NCBI GenBank assembly: GCA_036346275.1
Contig: CM070723.1
Span: 54,638,743 to 54,702,742, forward strand
Source: Otatea glauca
Lineage: Eukaryota; Streptophyta; Magnoliopsida; Poales; Poaceae
Direction: 5' to 3'
Length of the DNA stretch: 64,000 nt
Shown here: piece after piece, positions 50,001-61,429 of the stretch
Layout: each line of letters opens with the position of its first letter
How positions within the stretch are numbered: position 1 is the first letter of the stretch
Program-made: the position numbers and the translations under genes
Notes under the pieces: model-generated
Told to the model about the DNA's origin: nothing
Databases searched by the model: none
The model's input: the letters and a program-made list of their open reading frames with translations, nothing else

Positions 50001-50002
<2 letters not shown>
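49599..50002. mobile_element. MITE-like element between TA repeats
   Basis: About 400 bp bounded by (AT)n at 49599-49609 and the long (TA)n at 50003. The inner ends CTAGGGCACCATGATC and, reversed, GGGGCACTATGG form a weak inverted repeat. No ORF. Confidence 0.45.

Positions 50003-50046
<44 letters not shown>
50003..50046. repeat. (TA)22 microsatellite
   Basis: 44 bp of perfect TA dinucleotides, forming the left edge of the first foldback-like element. Confidence 0.95.
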
Positions 50047-50047
<1 letters not shown>

Positions 50048-52414
50048 GCTATTCTACAGCTGCGTGTAGAATAGCCTATTGTACTCTCTAATCATTTAAC
50101 GCATACCAGCCGAGCCACTTATCACATCACTCAATGCAAAGACTTGTCCCAATGACTATCTGCTACGTGGCAAAACACAAACCATATTCGAACTAGTAAA
50201 TGACTAATAAATGCTACTTCTTGTTTGTACAAGAATCTTTCTTTTTTGATTTAGCCATAACATTCAAATAAGAATGATTTTGGTCTTCAAATTTTTTAGG
50301 ATTGTAGAATCTCATATCCTCTACGTATAGTAATTTTTTGAGAACTTTTGAAAATATGTACATGTGTTTTCCATGAACTTTAGAAAACACTAGATATGTT
50401 GTCTTTTACTATTCAAACAAATGATATGTTACAAGTTATTACACCAGATGTTACCATATTAAAATAAGTATTACACAACATCTTTACACAGAATATAGTA
50501 ACACATTGAGTAATAGACAATAAAATGTTATTTTCTTAACAGTTAACAACAACATATCCTACTGTTTAGCACTTTGTTAATTTCATATCTTTCAAATGCG
50601 ATTAAGTTTGGTCTTTAAATTTTGTAGAGTTGTAGAACATCATCTCCCCTATGTGTGGTAATTTTTTGAGAATTATTCAAATATTTTACTGCAGATCCGA
50701 CAAAGAGAACTAAATTCTTATTTATGAAAACCGTACGTACAGGTTTTTAAAAAATTCTCAAAAAATTACCATACATAGGGAAGATGAGATTATACAACCC
50801 TATAAAATTTGAAGATCAAAATAAATATCAGATGAAAGATATGAAAAAGATAAATTTGACTGACTAGTGATTTTTCACTGTTTAGTGCTTTGTCGATTTC
50901 ATATCTTTCAAATACGATTGAGTTTGGCCTTCAAATTTTGCAAGGTTGTAGAAGCTCACCTCCCCTATGTATGGTAATTTCGTGAGATTTTTTCAAAACA
51001 TGTAGATATAATTTTCTTAGCTTTTACACTACATGATTGCTTTATACAGGATATAGTAACATATGGAGTAATAGACAATAAAATGTTGTTTTCTTGATAG
51101 TAAAAGACTATATATCCTGCTGTTTGTCGCTTTGCCATTTTCATATCTTTCAAATGAAATTGAGTTTTATCTTCAAATTTTACAAAGTTTTAGAAGCTCA
51201 CCTCTCCATTGTGTGGTAATTTTTTAAGAATTTTTCACAGTAAAATGTTATTTTTTTAAAGTAAAAGACAGTATATCTTACTGTTTGGCACTTTATTAAT
51301 TTTATATCTTTCAAATGAGAATGAGTTTGGTCTTCAAATTTTACAAACTTGTAGAAGCTCACCTCCCCAACGTGTGGTGATTTTTAAGAATTTTTCAAAT
51401 ATTTTACTGTAGGTCTTACAAATAGAACTAAATTCTTATTCATGAAAACCATATGTACGTGTTTTTAAAACTTCTCAAACAATTATTATACATAGGGGAG
51501 GTGATATTATACAACCTAAAATTTGAAGACCAAAATCAACATCAACCGAAAGATATGAAAAAGATAAATTTGACCGACTAATGATTTTTCAGTGTTGGTG
51601 ATTTGTCAATTTCATATCTTTCAAATGCGATTGAGTTTGGTCTTCAAATTTTGCAAGGTTGTAGAAAATCAACTCCCCTACATATGGTAATTTTTTGAGA
51701 TGTTTTGAAAACATTTAAGTATGATTTTCATAAATTTTACACTATAAAGCTGCTTTATACAAATATAGTAACGTGAGGAGTAATAGGTAGTAAAATATTG
51801 TTTTTTTACCGTAATAGACAGTATATCCTGTTGTTTGGCACTTTTTCATTTTCATATCTTTCAAACGTGATTGAGTTTGGTTTTCAAACTTCACAGTGTT
51901 GTAGAAGCTCTCCTCCAGTACGTGTGGTAATGTTTTGAGATTTTTTTAGAGTAAAATGTTATTTTTCTTAATAGTAAAAGACATTATATCCTGCTATTTA
52001 GCACTTTATCAATTTTATATTTTTCAAATGCAATTTAGTTTAGTATTCAAATTTTAAAGGGTTGTAGAAGCTCACCTTCCCTACGTGTGGTAATTTTTTT
52101 GAGAATTTTTCAATCATTTTACTGTTGGTCCGACAAATAGAACTAAATTCTTATTCATGAAAACCATAACTACTAGTTTTCAAAAATTCTCAAAAACTTA
52201 TCATACATAAGGGAGATGAGATTCTATAACCCTACAAAATTTGAAGACCAAAATCATCCTCATTTGAAAGTTATGGAAAAATTAAAAAAAAAAGTTTTAT
52301 GTACAGACAAGAAGTAGTATTTTTTCGTTCGTTGCATGGGTGATGTTAGTGATTGGCTTACGTGACGTCGAGTTACGACCAAGGTTTATGGCTCACGCGT
52401 AGAATAGTAAAACC
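50047..52414. mobile_element. Foldback-like element 1, long inverted ends and ~717-bp modules
   Basis: The left end CTATTCTACAGCTGCGTGTAG and the reversed right end CTATTCTACGCGTG match. Inverted similarity continues inward for ~300 bp, through TACTTCTTGT and GATGATTTTGGTCTTCAAA. The interior is a tandem array: the landmark AGAACTAAATTC recurs at 50706, 51424 and 52139 (718 and 715 bp apart). Each module itself contains forward and inverted versions of one ~110-bp motif (TTTCATATCTTTCAAATG... GGTAATTTTTTGAGA). No transposase or long ORF is present. Flanks are TA repeats. Confidence 0.7.
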
Positions 52415-52431
52415 ATATATATATATATATA
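52415..52431. repeat. (AT)n microsatellite between the two foldback-like elements
   Basis: 17 bp of AT repeat separates the end of element 1 from the start of element 2. Confidence 0.9.
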
Positions 52432-55400
52432 GAGAGAGATGTGATATTCTACATCTGCGTGTAGATAACTTATTCAAAGTATCAGTCAGTTTTCCATACT
52501 AACTGAGCCCACTTCGTGGCATTAATTAGCAAGTAATAAATTAGCGCTTCTTGTGTGTACATGAATCTTTTTTTTTATTTAGCTATAACTTTCAAATTAG
52601 ATGATTTTGGTCTTCAAACTTTTTAGGATTGTAGAATCTCACCTCCTCTACATATGGTAATTTTTGACAATTTTTAAAATATGTACATGTGTTTTTTATG
52701 AACTTTAGAAAACACTAGATATGTTGCCTTTTACTATTCAAACAAATGACATGTGACAAGCTATTATACCAGATGTTATCATATTGAAACAAAGTGTTAC
52801 ACAACAGCTTCACATGGGATATAGCAATACATTGAGTAATAGGCAGAAAAATGTTGTTTTCTTGACAGTAAAAGATAGTATGTGCTGCTATTTGGTACTT
52901 TGTTATTTTTATATCACTCAAATCTAATTGAGTTTGATCGTCAAATTTTACAGGATTGTAGAATCTCACCTCCCCTATGTGTGGTAATTTTTTGAGAATT
53001 TATCACAGTAAAATGTTATTTTTTTGACAGTAAAAGATAGTACATGCTTCTGTTTGGCATTTTTTTATTTTCATCTCTCTTAAATCTGATTGAATTTGGT
53101 GTTCAAATTTTATAGATTTGTAGAAGCACACATCTTCTACGTGTGTTAATTGTTTGAGAATTTTTCAAATATTTTAATGCAGATCCGACAAACAGAACTA
53201 AATTCTTATTCATGAAAACCATATGTACACATTTTCAAAAATTCTCAACAAATTACCATGGATAGGGGAGGTGAGATTATACAACTCTGTAAAATTAGAA
53301 AACCAAAATCAATATCAGCTAAAAGATATGAAAAAGACAAATTCGACAAACTAGTGATTTTTCACTGCTTAGTGCTTTGTCAATTTCATATCTTTCAAAT
53401 GTGATTGAGTTTGGTCTTGAAATTTTGCAGGGTTGTAGAAGCTCACCTACTTTACATATGGTAATTATTTAAGATTTTTTGAAAATATATACATATAATT
53501 TTCATAGATTTTACACAATAAGGCTCCTGTGTACACATGTAGTAACACATTTAATAATAAGTGAAATGTAGTTTTCTTAACGGTAAAAGATATTATATAT
53601 TGCTATTTGATACTTTGTTATTTTCATATCTCTCAAATCCTATTAAGTTTGGTCTTCAAATATTTTACAGGGCTGTAGAATATCATCTCCCCTACATGTG
53701 GTAATTTTTTTAGAATTTTTCGTAGTAAAATGTTATTTTTTCTAAAGTAAAACATAGTATATGTTGTTGTTTGGCACATTTTTATTTTCATATCTCTCAC
53801 ATTCGATCGAGTTTGGTCTTCAAATTTTATAGGGTTGTAGAAGCTCACCTCCCACAAGTGTGGTACTGTTTTGAGAATTTTTCAAATTTTTAGTGTAGGT
53901 CCGGCAAACAGAAATAAATTCTTATTTATAAAAACCATATGTACATGTTTTAAAAAATTCTCAAAAAATTACTATAGATAGGGGAGCTGAGATTATAGAA
54001 ATCTATAAAATTTGAAGACCAAAATCAATATCAGCTGAAAGATATGAAAAAACAAATTCGGTAGACTAGTGATTTTTCACTGTTTAGTGCTTTGTCAATT
54101 TCATATCTTTCAAATGCAATTGAGTTTGGTCTTTCAAATTTTGCAGGACTGTAGAAGCTCACCTACCCTATATATGGTAATTTTTTGAGATTTTTTTAAA
54201 ACTTGTACATATAGTAACACATAAGGCTACTGTGTACAACATATAGTAACACATTAAGTAATAGACAGTAAAAGGTAGTGTATGCTGCTGTTTAGCACTT
54301 TGTTATTTTCATATATATCAAATCTGATTGATTTTGTTCTTCAGATTTTATAAGGTTGTAGAAGCTCACCTCCTCTACGTGTGGTAATTTTTTGAGAATT
54401 TATCAAACTTTTTCAGCAGGTCCGACAAACAGAACTAAATTCTTATTTATGAAAACCATATGTACAGGTTTTGTAAAATTCTCAAATAATTACTATAGAT
54501 AGGGGAGGTGAGATTATACAACCTTGTAAACTTTTAAGACCAAGATCAATATCAGCTGAAAGATATGAAAAAGACAAATTCAGTGGACTAGTGATTTTTC
54601 ACTGTTTAGTGCTTTGTCAATTTCATATCTTTCAAATGCGGTTGAGTTTGGTCTTCAAATTTTGCAGGGCTATAGAAGCTCACCTACACTACATTTGGTA
54701 ATCATTTGAGATTTTTTGAAAACATGTACATATGATTTGCATAGGTTTTACACCATGAGGTTGCTGTGTACAACATATAGTAGCACATTGAGTAATATGT
54801 AGTAAACTGTAGTTTTCTTGATAGTAAAAGGTAGTATATGTTGCTGTTTATTACTTTGTTATTTTTATATCTCTTAAATTTTATTGAGTTTGGTCTTCAA
54901 ATTTTACAAAATTGTAGAATATGATTTCCCCTACGTGTGGTAATTGTTTTAGAATTTTTCATAGTAAAATGTTATTTTTCTGAAGTAAAACATAGTATAT
55001 GCTGCTGTTTGACACTTTGTTATTTTCATATCTCCCAAATACGATTGAGTTTGGTCTTTAAATTTTATGGGTTGTAGAACCTCACCTCCTCTACGTGTGG
55101 TAATTTTTTTTAGAATTTTTTCAAAATGTTTACTGCTGGTCCGTCAAGTAGAACTAAATTCTTATTAATGAAAACCATATGTACAAGTTTTAAAAAATCC
55201 TCCAAAATTACCATAAGTAGGATATGTGAGCTTCTATAGCCCTATAAAATTTGAATACCAAAATCAGTCATATTTGAAAGATATGAAATTGACAAGCACT
55301 AATTAGTGATGAATTGTAAATTTGTCATTTTTATATCTTTCAAATGTGACTGGATTTGTTATTAAAATTTTACAGGGATGTAGAAACTCACATTCTCTAC

Positions 55401-56008
55401 TTATGGTAATTTTTTGAGAATTTTTTAGAACTTGTACATATAGTGTTTATGGACTTTACTACCGAATAACTAATTTGTGCAGAATATGCTGCAGATGTAG
55501 TAATTTCATGTTGTATATGTAGTAATTTTATATTATATATATAGTATTTTATGTTACTAGTCAGGAAAACTACTATCTAATAGCGAGACTTATATCATTT
55601 TATTCCTCTCGTCATCAGTAAGCTACTGGTGAAAACCATTTGCAAATCCGAGCTACTAATAAAAAGATATGGCTAAAATAAACAAGAAACAGATTTATGT
55701 ACAAACTACAATACGTATTAACTAGCTAAGTTGACCAACGCATGAACTAGTAACTGATTCGGCAGTAATTCAATCTGTTGTTCTAAAGTAAAACATATTT
55801 GTGATTTGCTACTGAATTGAATTCAATCAGTACACTTTGCTTTGCATGCATGTCGCCAGTAAATTTATCAGTTGTTCTGTAGTAAAGTGTTTTGGGATTT
55901 ACTACCGGGCTGCATTTAATGACGTTGTTTGCAACGCATTAAATTACTACGTTTTGGTCAGCACATGGAATAGCTTAATCTACACATAAGCGCAGATTAG
56001 CGCTACCG
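52432..56008. mobile_element. Foldback-like element 2, same family
   Basis: The left end (GATATTCTACATCTGCGTG) and the next ~400 bp match element 1 in the same orientation. The module landmark AGAA.TAAATTC recurs at 53194, 53910, 54431 and 55150 (716, 521 and 719 bp), so one module has lost ~195 bp. The right end has the reversed TTTGTACATAAATCTG...TTAGCCATATCTTT motif plus a subterminal extension (55560-56008). Minus-strand ORFs of 60-84 codons inside it repeat with the modules and hold stops elsewhere. Confidence 0.7.
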
Positions 56009-56027
56009 TATATATATATATATATAT
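56009..56027. repeat. (TA)n microsatellite, right edge of foldback-like element 2
   Basis: 19 bp of TA repeat. Confidence 0.9.
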
Positions 56028-57158
56028 CAAACTTCTATTTTTCATTAAATTTTATTTATGATTTTTCTCTAAACTGAATTTTTAATTTTTATTTAGTTCT
56101 TACTGCAAATTTAATATTTTTGGAATTTCGGTATGGAATTCATACACAAATCAAATTGCCTTCACATATAGTCTTCTTTTTTGAAAATTTAAGTTTGCAT
56201 TTTTTTAAAAAATGCAATTGTAAATTTCATTTTATTTTCTCCCTATTGTTAGGTATTTTGGGAATTTACTCTAGAATTGAATAAAATCAAATTGCTAGTT
56301 TTATTTTAGTTGAATTTTATATTGCACTTGATATACAGTCTTTATTTTAATTTAAAATTTTGATAATATTCTTTTATTTATTATTCAAATTTTATGTTGT
56401 GCTCGACACAGATCTTTTGTTTAATTGATCTAAAATGTGATTCCTAATATATATTAATCTTTTTTTTTTTGAATTTGCACAATTGCGGGGTCCTAAACAT
56501 AAATATTTTATATTTTTTGTTCAATTTTTATTGGAAAATTCAATATTTTTGTCATTTCGCTTGGTAACCCATATACCCATCAAATCTCTTATTACCATTT
56601 TAATTTTTATTCCAAATTTGCAATATTTTTTATTGTGATTGATGTGGTATGTTTTGTCAGTTTTAGACAGGAATTTGTATAGAAATCCAAATGTGATTTT
56701 CTATTTTATTTATATTTTATCATTTTAGTTATTTATGGATTTACTTTAGAATTGATATGGAAATTGACTTACAAATTTTTTATTTTATTCTAAAATTTAG
56801 TTAATTTAGATTATATTGGGCATGGATTTTTGCTATTGATTTTCTAATTTTGATTTAATTATTATTCTGAATTTTACTTATTTTTGGATGTCAGTTTGGA
56901 AGTATTATGGAAATCAAATTGCTGATTTTTCTTTAGTTTTCAATCCAAATTAATGTTTTTATGGTTGCTACTTTGGAAGTCGTACGTAAATCAAATTGCT
57001 AAATTTTTTTATTTTTATTCTAAAATTCAATTTTTTGTGTTTTTTATATGGACTCTTCCTTTTAATCTAAGCCGTTATAACTCAGATCTACTATACGGAT
57101 TGCTAGATCTTTCTAGTTAACGTGGGAGCTTGTTCAGAGTGACTAATTAGTATAGGTA
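56028..57158 (+). other. AT-rich sequence; distal upstream part of NB-ARC unit 3
   Basis: From about 56665 it aligns with 16795-17280 and 45305-45715 (shared TTTATGGATTTACTTTAGAA and GCCGTTATAACT). 56028-56664 is AT-rich with no gene. The match breaks at 57158, where a composite insertion begins, and resumes at 61024. Confidence 0.55.
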
Positions 57159-57712
57159 TAGGCCCCCTTCGGGATAGATTCTGATTATGCAGATCCTGGA
57201 TTATAGTCAGCTGTTTGGAGAAGCGGTTGTCTGAAGAATCCACTGGCTGGAGCATCTGGTTGTTCGACAATCCTAATTGTTTATGGGGCTGATTGTTTGC
57301 ACTGAGTGAGAAATGACTAGAATGCTCGGAGGTAATGAGGGCTTGTTTTCTTGCTGATTTGTACTTGGCTATTAGATTAGGGTGCTCCACAAGTCCACAA
57401 AAACATAGCTAATGCTTCTTTAGAACAAATTTCTTTACATGATTTGAGACCGTAATTGTTATCTAATGTTTCATGTAAGTTTAGAAAGACTGATCTTCTC
57501 ATTCTGAATATATTGTAACACTTACCCGAGTCTTCAAAACAATGTTTTTTTTTTGTGTGTGTCTTGTTGTTGTTGTAACCGGAGTGTAACTTATTTGAGA
57601 AAATGACCCATGTCCTGCCACTCCGGTGGTGTCGCAAATGAATACGAGTGGCAAGAGCTGCCACATGAATTGCTAGCAAGGCATAGATAAATGCACCAGC
57701 TTCCATCACCAT
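57159..57712 (-). pseudogene. PIF/Harbinger transposase N-terminal fragment
   Basis: The left edge GGCCCCCTTCGGGA followed by repeated ATTCTGATT/AGAAGC motifs resembles a PIF end. On the minus strand, the frame starting at 57712 encodes about 110 aa. Its second half has the FRMRRSVFLNLHETL and SKEALAMFLW pattern of the conserved domain at the start of plant Harbinger-type nucleases (HARBI1-like). No DDE nuclease part follows, so it is a truncated copy. It sits where copy 1 has its PIF-like remnant (17278). Confidence 0.65.
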
Positions 57713-58148
57713 CTGACATCAAGCAAGACAAGCACAAGAAACCCAGAAAACACAACCCACATGGCCACAAAGCGATTATTCATCCTTATAATTTGGCAAT
57801 GCTCTTTGAACCATCACAGAAGACAATAAGCGAGCTTTACATGCATAGAAACTATATGAACTTACAGACAAGAAACACGTGAGGGCCTTCCAATGTGATC
57901 CCTCTACGACAGGAATCCATGGGATAATAAAGGCGGCTGAAGCTAAAGATGAAAATTCCCAGGCCCGACTACAATATTGAACTGTTTCAGATCAGCCCAA
58001 TATCAATGCCATCTGGATATGAATGCATGTATTTTGTGAACACATGTGCCCAGTTTGCCTAACGCTGTAACGCAACATAAATTTCATGTGCAAGGGGCTC
58101 AAAGAGAAAGAATCTCAAGCCAGAGTTTTTTGTCTTGGGCTAGACAAA
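57713..58148. other. Non-coding part of the composite insertion
   Basis: No supported gene. It adjoins the 3' end of the ACT-domain gene fragment and may include its 3' UTR. Confidence 0.4.
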
Positions 58149-58694
58149 TCAATAGCTGTCTTCATCTGTCTCAGGCCTCCGGAGATAATAGCGCAAACAA
58201 TTAACCAGAACCTGTGCAATTAAGTAAAGAGATACGAGCATAGTGTAGCTCTTGGCGCTTCCGTGCTTTTCCTTTTGAAAGTTGCACAAATATTAAAGCA
58301 TGAACAAATGGTAGATAGTAATTACTTACCTCTTCGCTTGCTTTAAGATTTGTGTAACCTGTATTGGGAGGGAAAGTATTGAAGCACCGCTAAAAAAACT
58401 TAATTAAGGCGTGGCAATACCTGTGACAAGGAGCTGTTTAGTTTTGCACCTCCGTAACTCACATGGAACTTGTCCTTGGCAACCAAGCCCTGCGTAAGAC
58501 ATCAGATATAAACTAGGGAAGAGCCTTGGCAGGCTGAGTGGCTACCATAACAAAGAAATAGAAACTTGGCATACTTCAGTATCAATCTCAGCTGACTCCA
58601 CATCAATGTTTACATCAGCGATGATCTTGATTACTTCCAGAAGTAGGCCAGGCCGATCAGCTGTCTCTATGTAAAGCATGCTGCGCATGTTCAA
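58149..58694 (-). pseudogene. ACR12-like: ACT-domain protein (ACR11/ACR12-like), last three exons only
   Basis: Three exons in phase on the minus strand: 58694-58575, 58489-58421 and 58211-58149, joined at GT...AG sites. They encode about 82 residues containing MLYIETADRPGLLLEV, then the VESAEIDTE, GLVAKDKFHVSYGG and VLVNCLRYYLRRPETDEDSY segments, ending in TGA. This is the C-terminal ACT domain and tail of plastid ACR11/ACR12-type proteins, which sense amino acids and influence nitrogen assimilation. The first ACT domain and plastid transit peptide were not found upstream to 60649, so I treat it as a gene fragment. The reading frame itself is undamaged. The last intron contains the Mutator-like MITE. 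Confidence 0.8.
58251..58392 (-). mobile_element. Mutator-like MITE copy in the ACT-gene intron
   Basis: The minus strand reads GGTGCTTCAATACTTTC... to ...AAAAGCACGGAAGCGCC and matches 45861-46004 across its length. Its core, with CAATACAGGTT and AAGAGGTAAGTAAT, looks like a mini-exon flanked by splice signals. Confidence 0.65.
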
Positions 58695-58984
58695 CTAACA
58701 CCAATGAGGAAAGGGGATGATGCACATCATGTGAAGAAAAAGGAGAAACACAGAATTCAGGACCTATCAGAAGTTATTCTTGGTGAAGGATAAATACACA
58801 TTTCTAATATATGGAGGTGCATCGAATATGGTCCACTATACTAGGTGCATTCGTTGATTTAGCAACTCAAATTATCATGGGAAAATTTTAACTAAATAAA
58901 CTTCTGCAAGTGGGGAGTTGGGACCAGTGTGATACAAGAACACTTGAACAGTCAAAAACTCAAAATTGCATACCTGAAAATTGC

Positions 58985-60115
58985 ATACAAAAAACATTTC
59001 TCCTATCCCCGACCCTGGGGCATGCTGAGTTTTGCTCAAGTCTCGAATAAACTCAAGCCTTTGCTTTCGTCACCGGTGCTATTGAATCCGCATTTAGAAG
59101 AAAGAGCTCCGGGACTGAATTGCTTTGAGTGGGGCTTGCCCATTAATTAGATCACCTGAGTAAGCCAAGAAAGACGAAAGCGATGGATGGTTCCTAGACT
59201 CATCAAATAAATAGAAAATCTTCACTGGGCCCGAACCAAACCGAGAATGTAAACAGAATTCGACTCAATTTCATTTCTCTAAGGGAGGGCGATACTCTGA
59301 TAGCTGAAGGGCGGTGCGTTTCGGAAAATGTTAAATTGAGATGAAAGAGATAAGCTTTTGGTCAAGTCTTGGAAGGGACTCCCATCCCAGAGAGCATTCA
59401 AATGAATGCTCTCCTCAAAAAACATTACAATTAGTGGAAGCTCTTAGAAAGCTAGAGAAGAAAGCAGCTACACTTCCTATTTCCATAGGCTCGAATGACC
59501 CCTTCTCATAATAAGAATGTGCACGGCCTGGTCCGGTATGGAATGAACTTATAATCTGATGATCGAGTCGATTCCATGATTATAAATTCATAACCCTAGC
59601 GCCCCTCCTTTTACAGAAAAATAAATAGAACGAGTGATCGGAATCTTCGAAAAATAGAACTCGAAAGAACGATCGAGGAGTCCGTCCTACCTTGGATAGC
59701 AGATTCTAGGTCCTAAGGATAGAGGCTAGCCAGTTCCCTTTTTGGAGGTTCAGTGCTAGGGGTTGAGTTCAAGTTGTAGTTGCGTTCCATGCACAGGATG
59801 TTATAGGTTACAGGTTCGAGATGGAGTAATACATTCCAGCTAACAAGAAAGAAGAGAAAAAAGATTACATAGAATAGTACAAGAAAGGACACCACATAGT
59901 TTAGGACAACTAATAGTTGATAAATATTACATATGAATGTAACAGCTTAGAATAAGCCAAGAGCTGGATAGGAGAAATCCGACTGCCTCAAAGGGCTTTG
60001 AGACTGAGACTGATATCACAGGAATTAACTTATCGACTCCCCGAACAGTACTATAGGAATCCGTATTGAACATTCCCCCTGTAATAGTACCCCCAAAGAC
60101 TCAAATATAGTCAAT
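58985..60115. other. Possible organelle (mitochondrial) DNA insert
   Basis: The texture changes here: balanced base composition, few AT runs, and phrases such as GGAAGGGACTCCCATCCCAG and CTTATCGACTCCCCGAACAG that feel like plant mitochondrial spacer DNA. No organelle gene is recognised with certainty, so this is a judgement of style. The short ORF at 58929-59150 is not supported as a gene. Confidence 0.35.
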
Positions 60116-60648
60116 CAAGAAGGTGGTAAGACCCTTGCAGAGTTCCCAAACAGTCAAAAACTCCAAATTCACAAAAATGCACAATCAGACCGAGCAATAT
60201 CAACTCCAAAAAATTTAATGAAGTCTGAAGTGATACAAGAAAATTGATTCTTTTGCAGCAAAAGGTGGGCTATAATTGAAGGTTCTGTTTTCTTGACATA
60301 GTGAATTAGTGATTAAGTGATGTGTAGATAGTACTCAAATAAAATGATTTGGCTATGTTATTGTAGTATTGCAGAATGCAGACACTATATTATAAGTGAA
60401 CATTCCAAGAAAACAGGGCATTTGTATGGTAATTGATAAGACAATAAGGTAGCAACATTAGCGATTCCAACAGCTGAAGAAAATCAAACGATGCCATAAC
60501 CATAGATCTAGCAATATCATAAATGGAGACCAAAAAAGCTCTGATACTACCACTACCCAGTCAATATCTGCCTAATTGAACATTTCTAGTAATCTGGAGC
60601 TGCTAATCAATTTTTACACTGCATCGTATTTCTGGATCTAGAGCTTAC

Positions 60649-61023
60649 CGGCGGCGGGTGGTTACTTGATCTAGAGGGGCAGCGCGTCGGTGACTCGAGC
60701 TCCTTCGCGGGACAACCGGAGGAGGGTGGAGGGGCGGGGGGGTGGATGGCCTAGAGCCGGCGGCGAAGGGCACGCGACGGTCTCCGAACGAGTGCTGTCG
60801 GCTCGAGATCCTTCAGCAGCCTTGTGTGGCGGAGGGGCCTCGGACTGGCGGCGAGTTGTGGGGAGGCGGAAGTCCTCGGGGCTGACGGCGAGTCTTGGGG
60901 AGGCAGAAGCCCCGGGCCGCCGAAGGGGAGGCCGAACCCTAATCGCCTGCACTCGACCGGGAGGTTGGCTCGGAGCCACGCGCGGGGGAGTGGGGTGCCG
61001 GGGGGCGCCGGGTGTCATCCAGT
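60649..61023 (-). pseudogene. GC-rich exon-like block (possible 5' exon of captured gene)
   Basis: The minus strand is a GC-rich open frame rich in Pro, Arg and Ala that ends at a good donor site (CCGCCG then GTAAGC at 60648). It looks like a plant first exon or 5' UTR. It could be the start of the ACT-domain gene whose end lies at 58149, with the middle replaced by other DNA, but nothing in the sequence proves the link. Homology to NB-ARC unit 1 resumes at 61024. Confidence 0.4.
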
Positions 61024-61429
61024 GGCAACCCTTGTCTTCCGCAATGTGGCGGCGACCGCTACTATTAAAAGCCACGTTGAAAAGAAATATCAAACGAAAC
61101 CGTTTTCATTTCCACAGGAATATATGGAAATTCCCTCGTTCCAAGTGGGTGCTACCGGTTAAGAAATTAAAGTAGCCAGCGACAGGAAGAAAGGAGATAG
61201 CAACTGCGTGGACTAAACCTTTCGGCTTTTGCTACCGTGAAGACCGAGATGTGTTACGTGTGGACCGTGTTCCTCAAAAGTCGAAATGTATCCTCTCCAT
61301 TCATGTCCATTTCGCTGGCCGGTCTTCCAGTCAAAGAACAGGTGGTTGATAATCATGTCTGAACAAAGAGTATTTCGCATCAGATACGTAATTCCTATCT
61401 CCCCTTCTCTAGGTGAGAGAGGTTTCCCA
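61024..61429 (+). promoter_or_regulatory. Proximal upstream region of NB-ARC copy 3
   Basis: It aligns closely with 17510-17909: CTACTATTAAAAGCC at 61058, then CCGTTTTCATT and GCTACCGGTTAAG. Because the distal part was moved ~3.9 kb away by the insertion at 57159-61023, this copy may be driven by altered upstream sequence (inference). Confidence 0.5.

Noticed and set aside
50965..53857. Minus-strand ORFs of 60-84 codons with similar products
   Set aside because: Their similarity follows from the repeated modules. Other modules have stops at the same places, so there is no sign of coding selection.
58929..59150. 73-codon plus-strand ORF
   Set aside because: It spans the edge of the organelle-like sequence and has no recognisable homology.
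61286..61429. Upstream ATG that would extend NB-ARC gene 3 by 48 residues
   Set aside because: Copy 1 has a stop in the corresponding region and the extension is not conserved. The shared ATG at 61430 is preferred.
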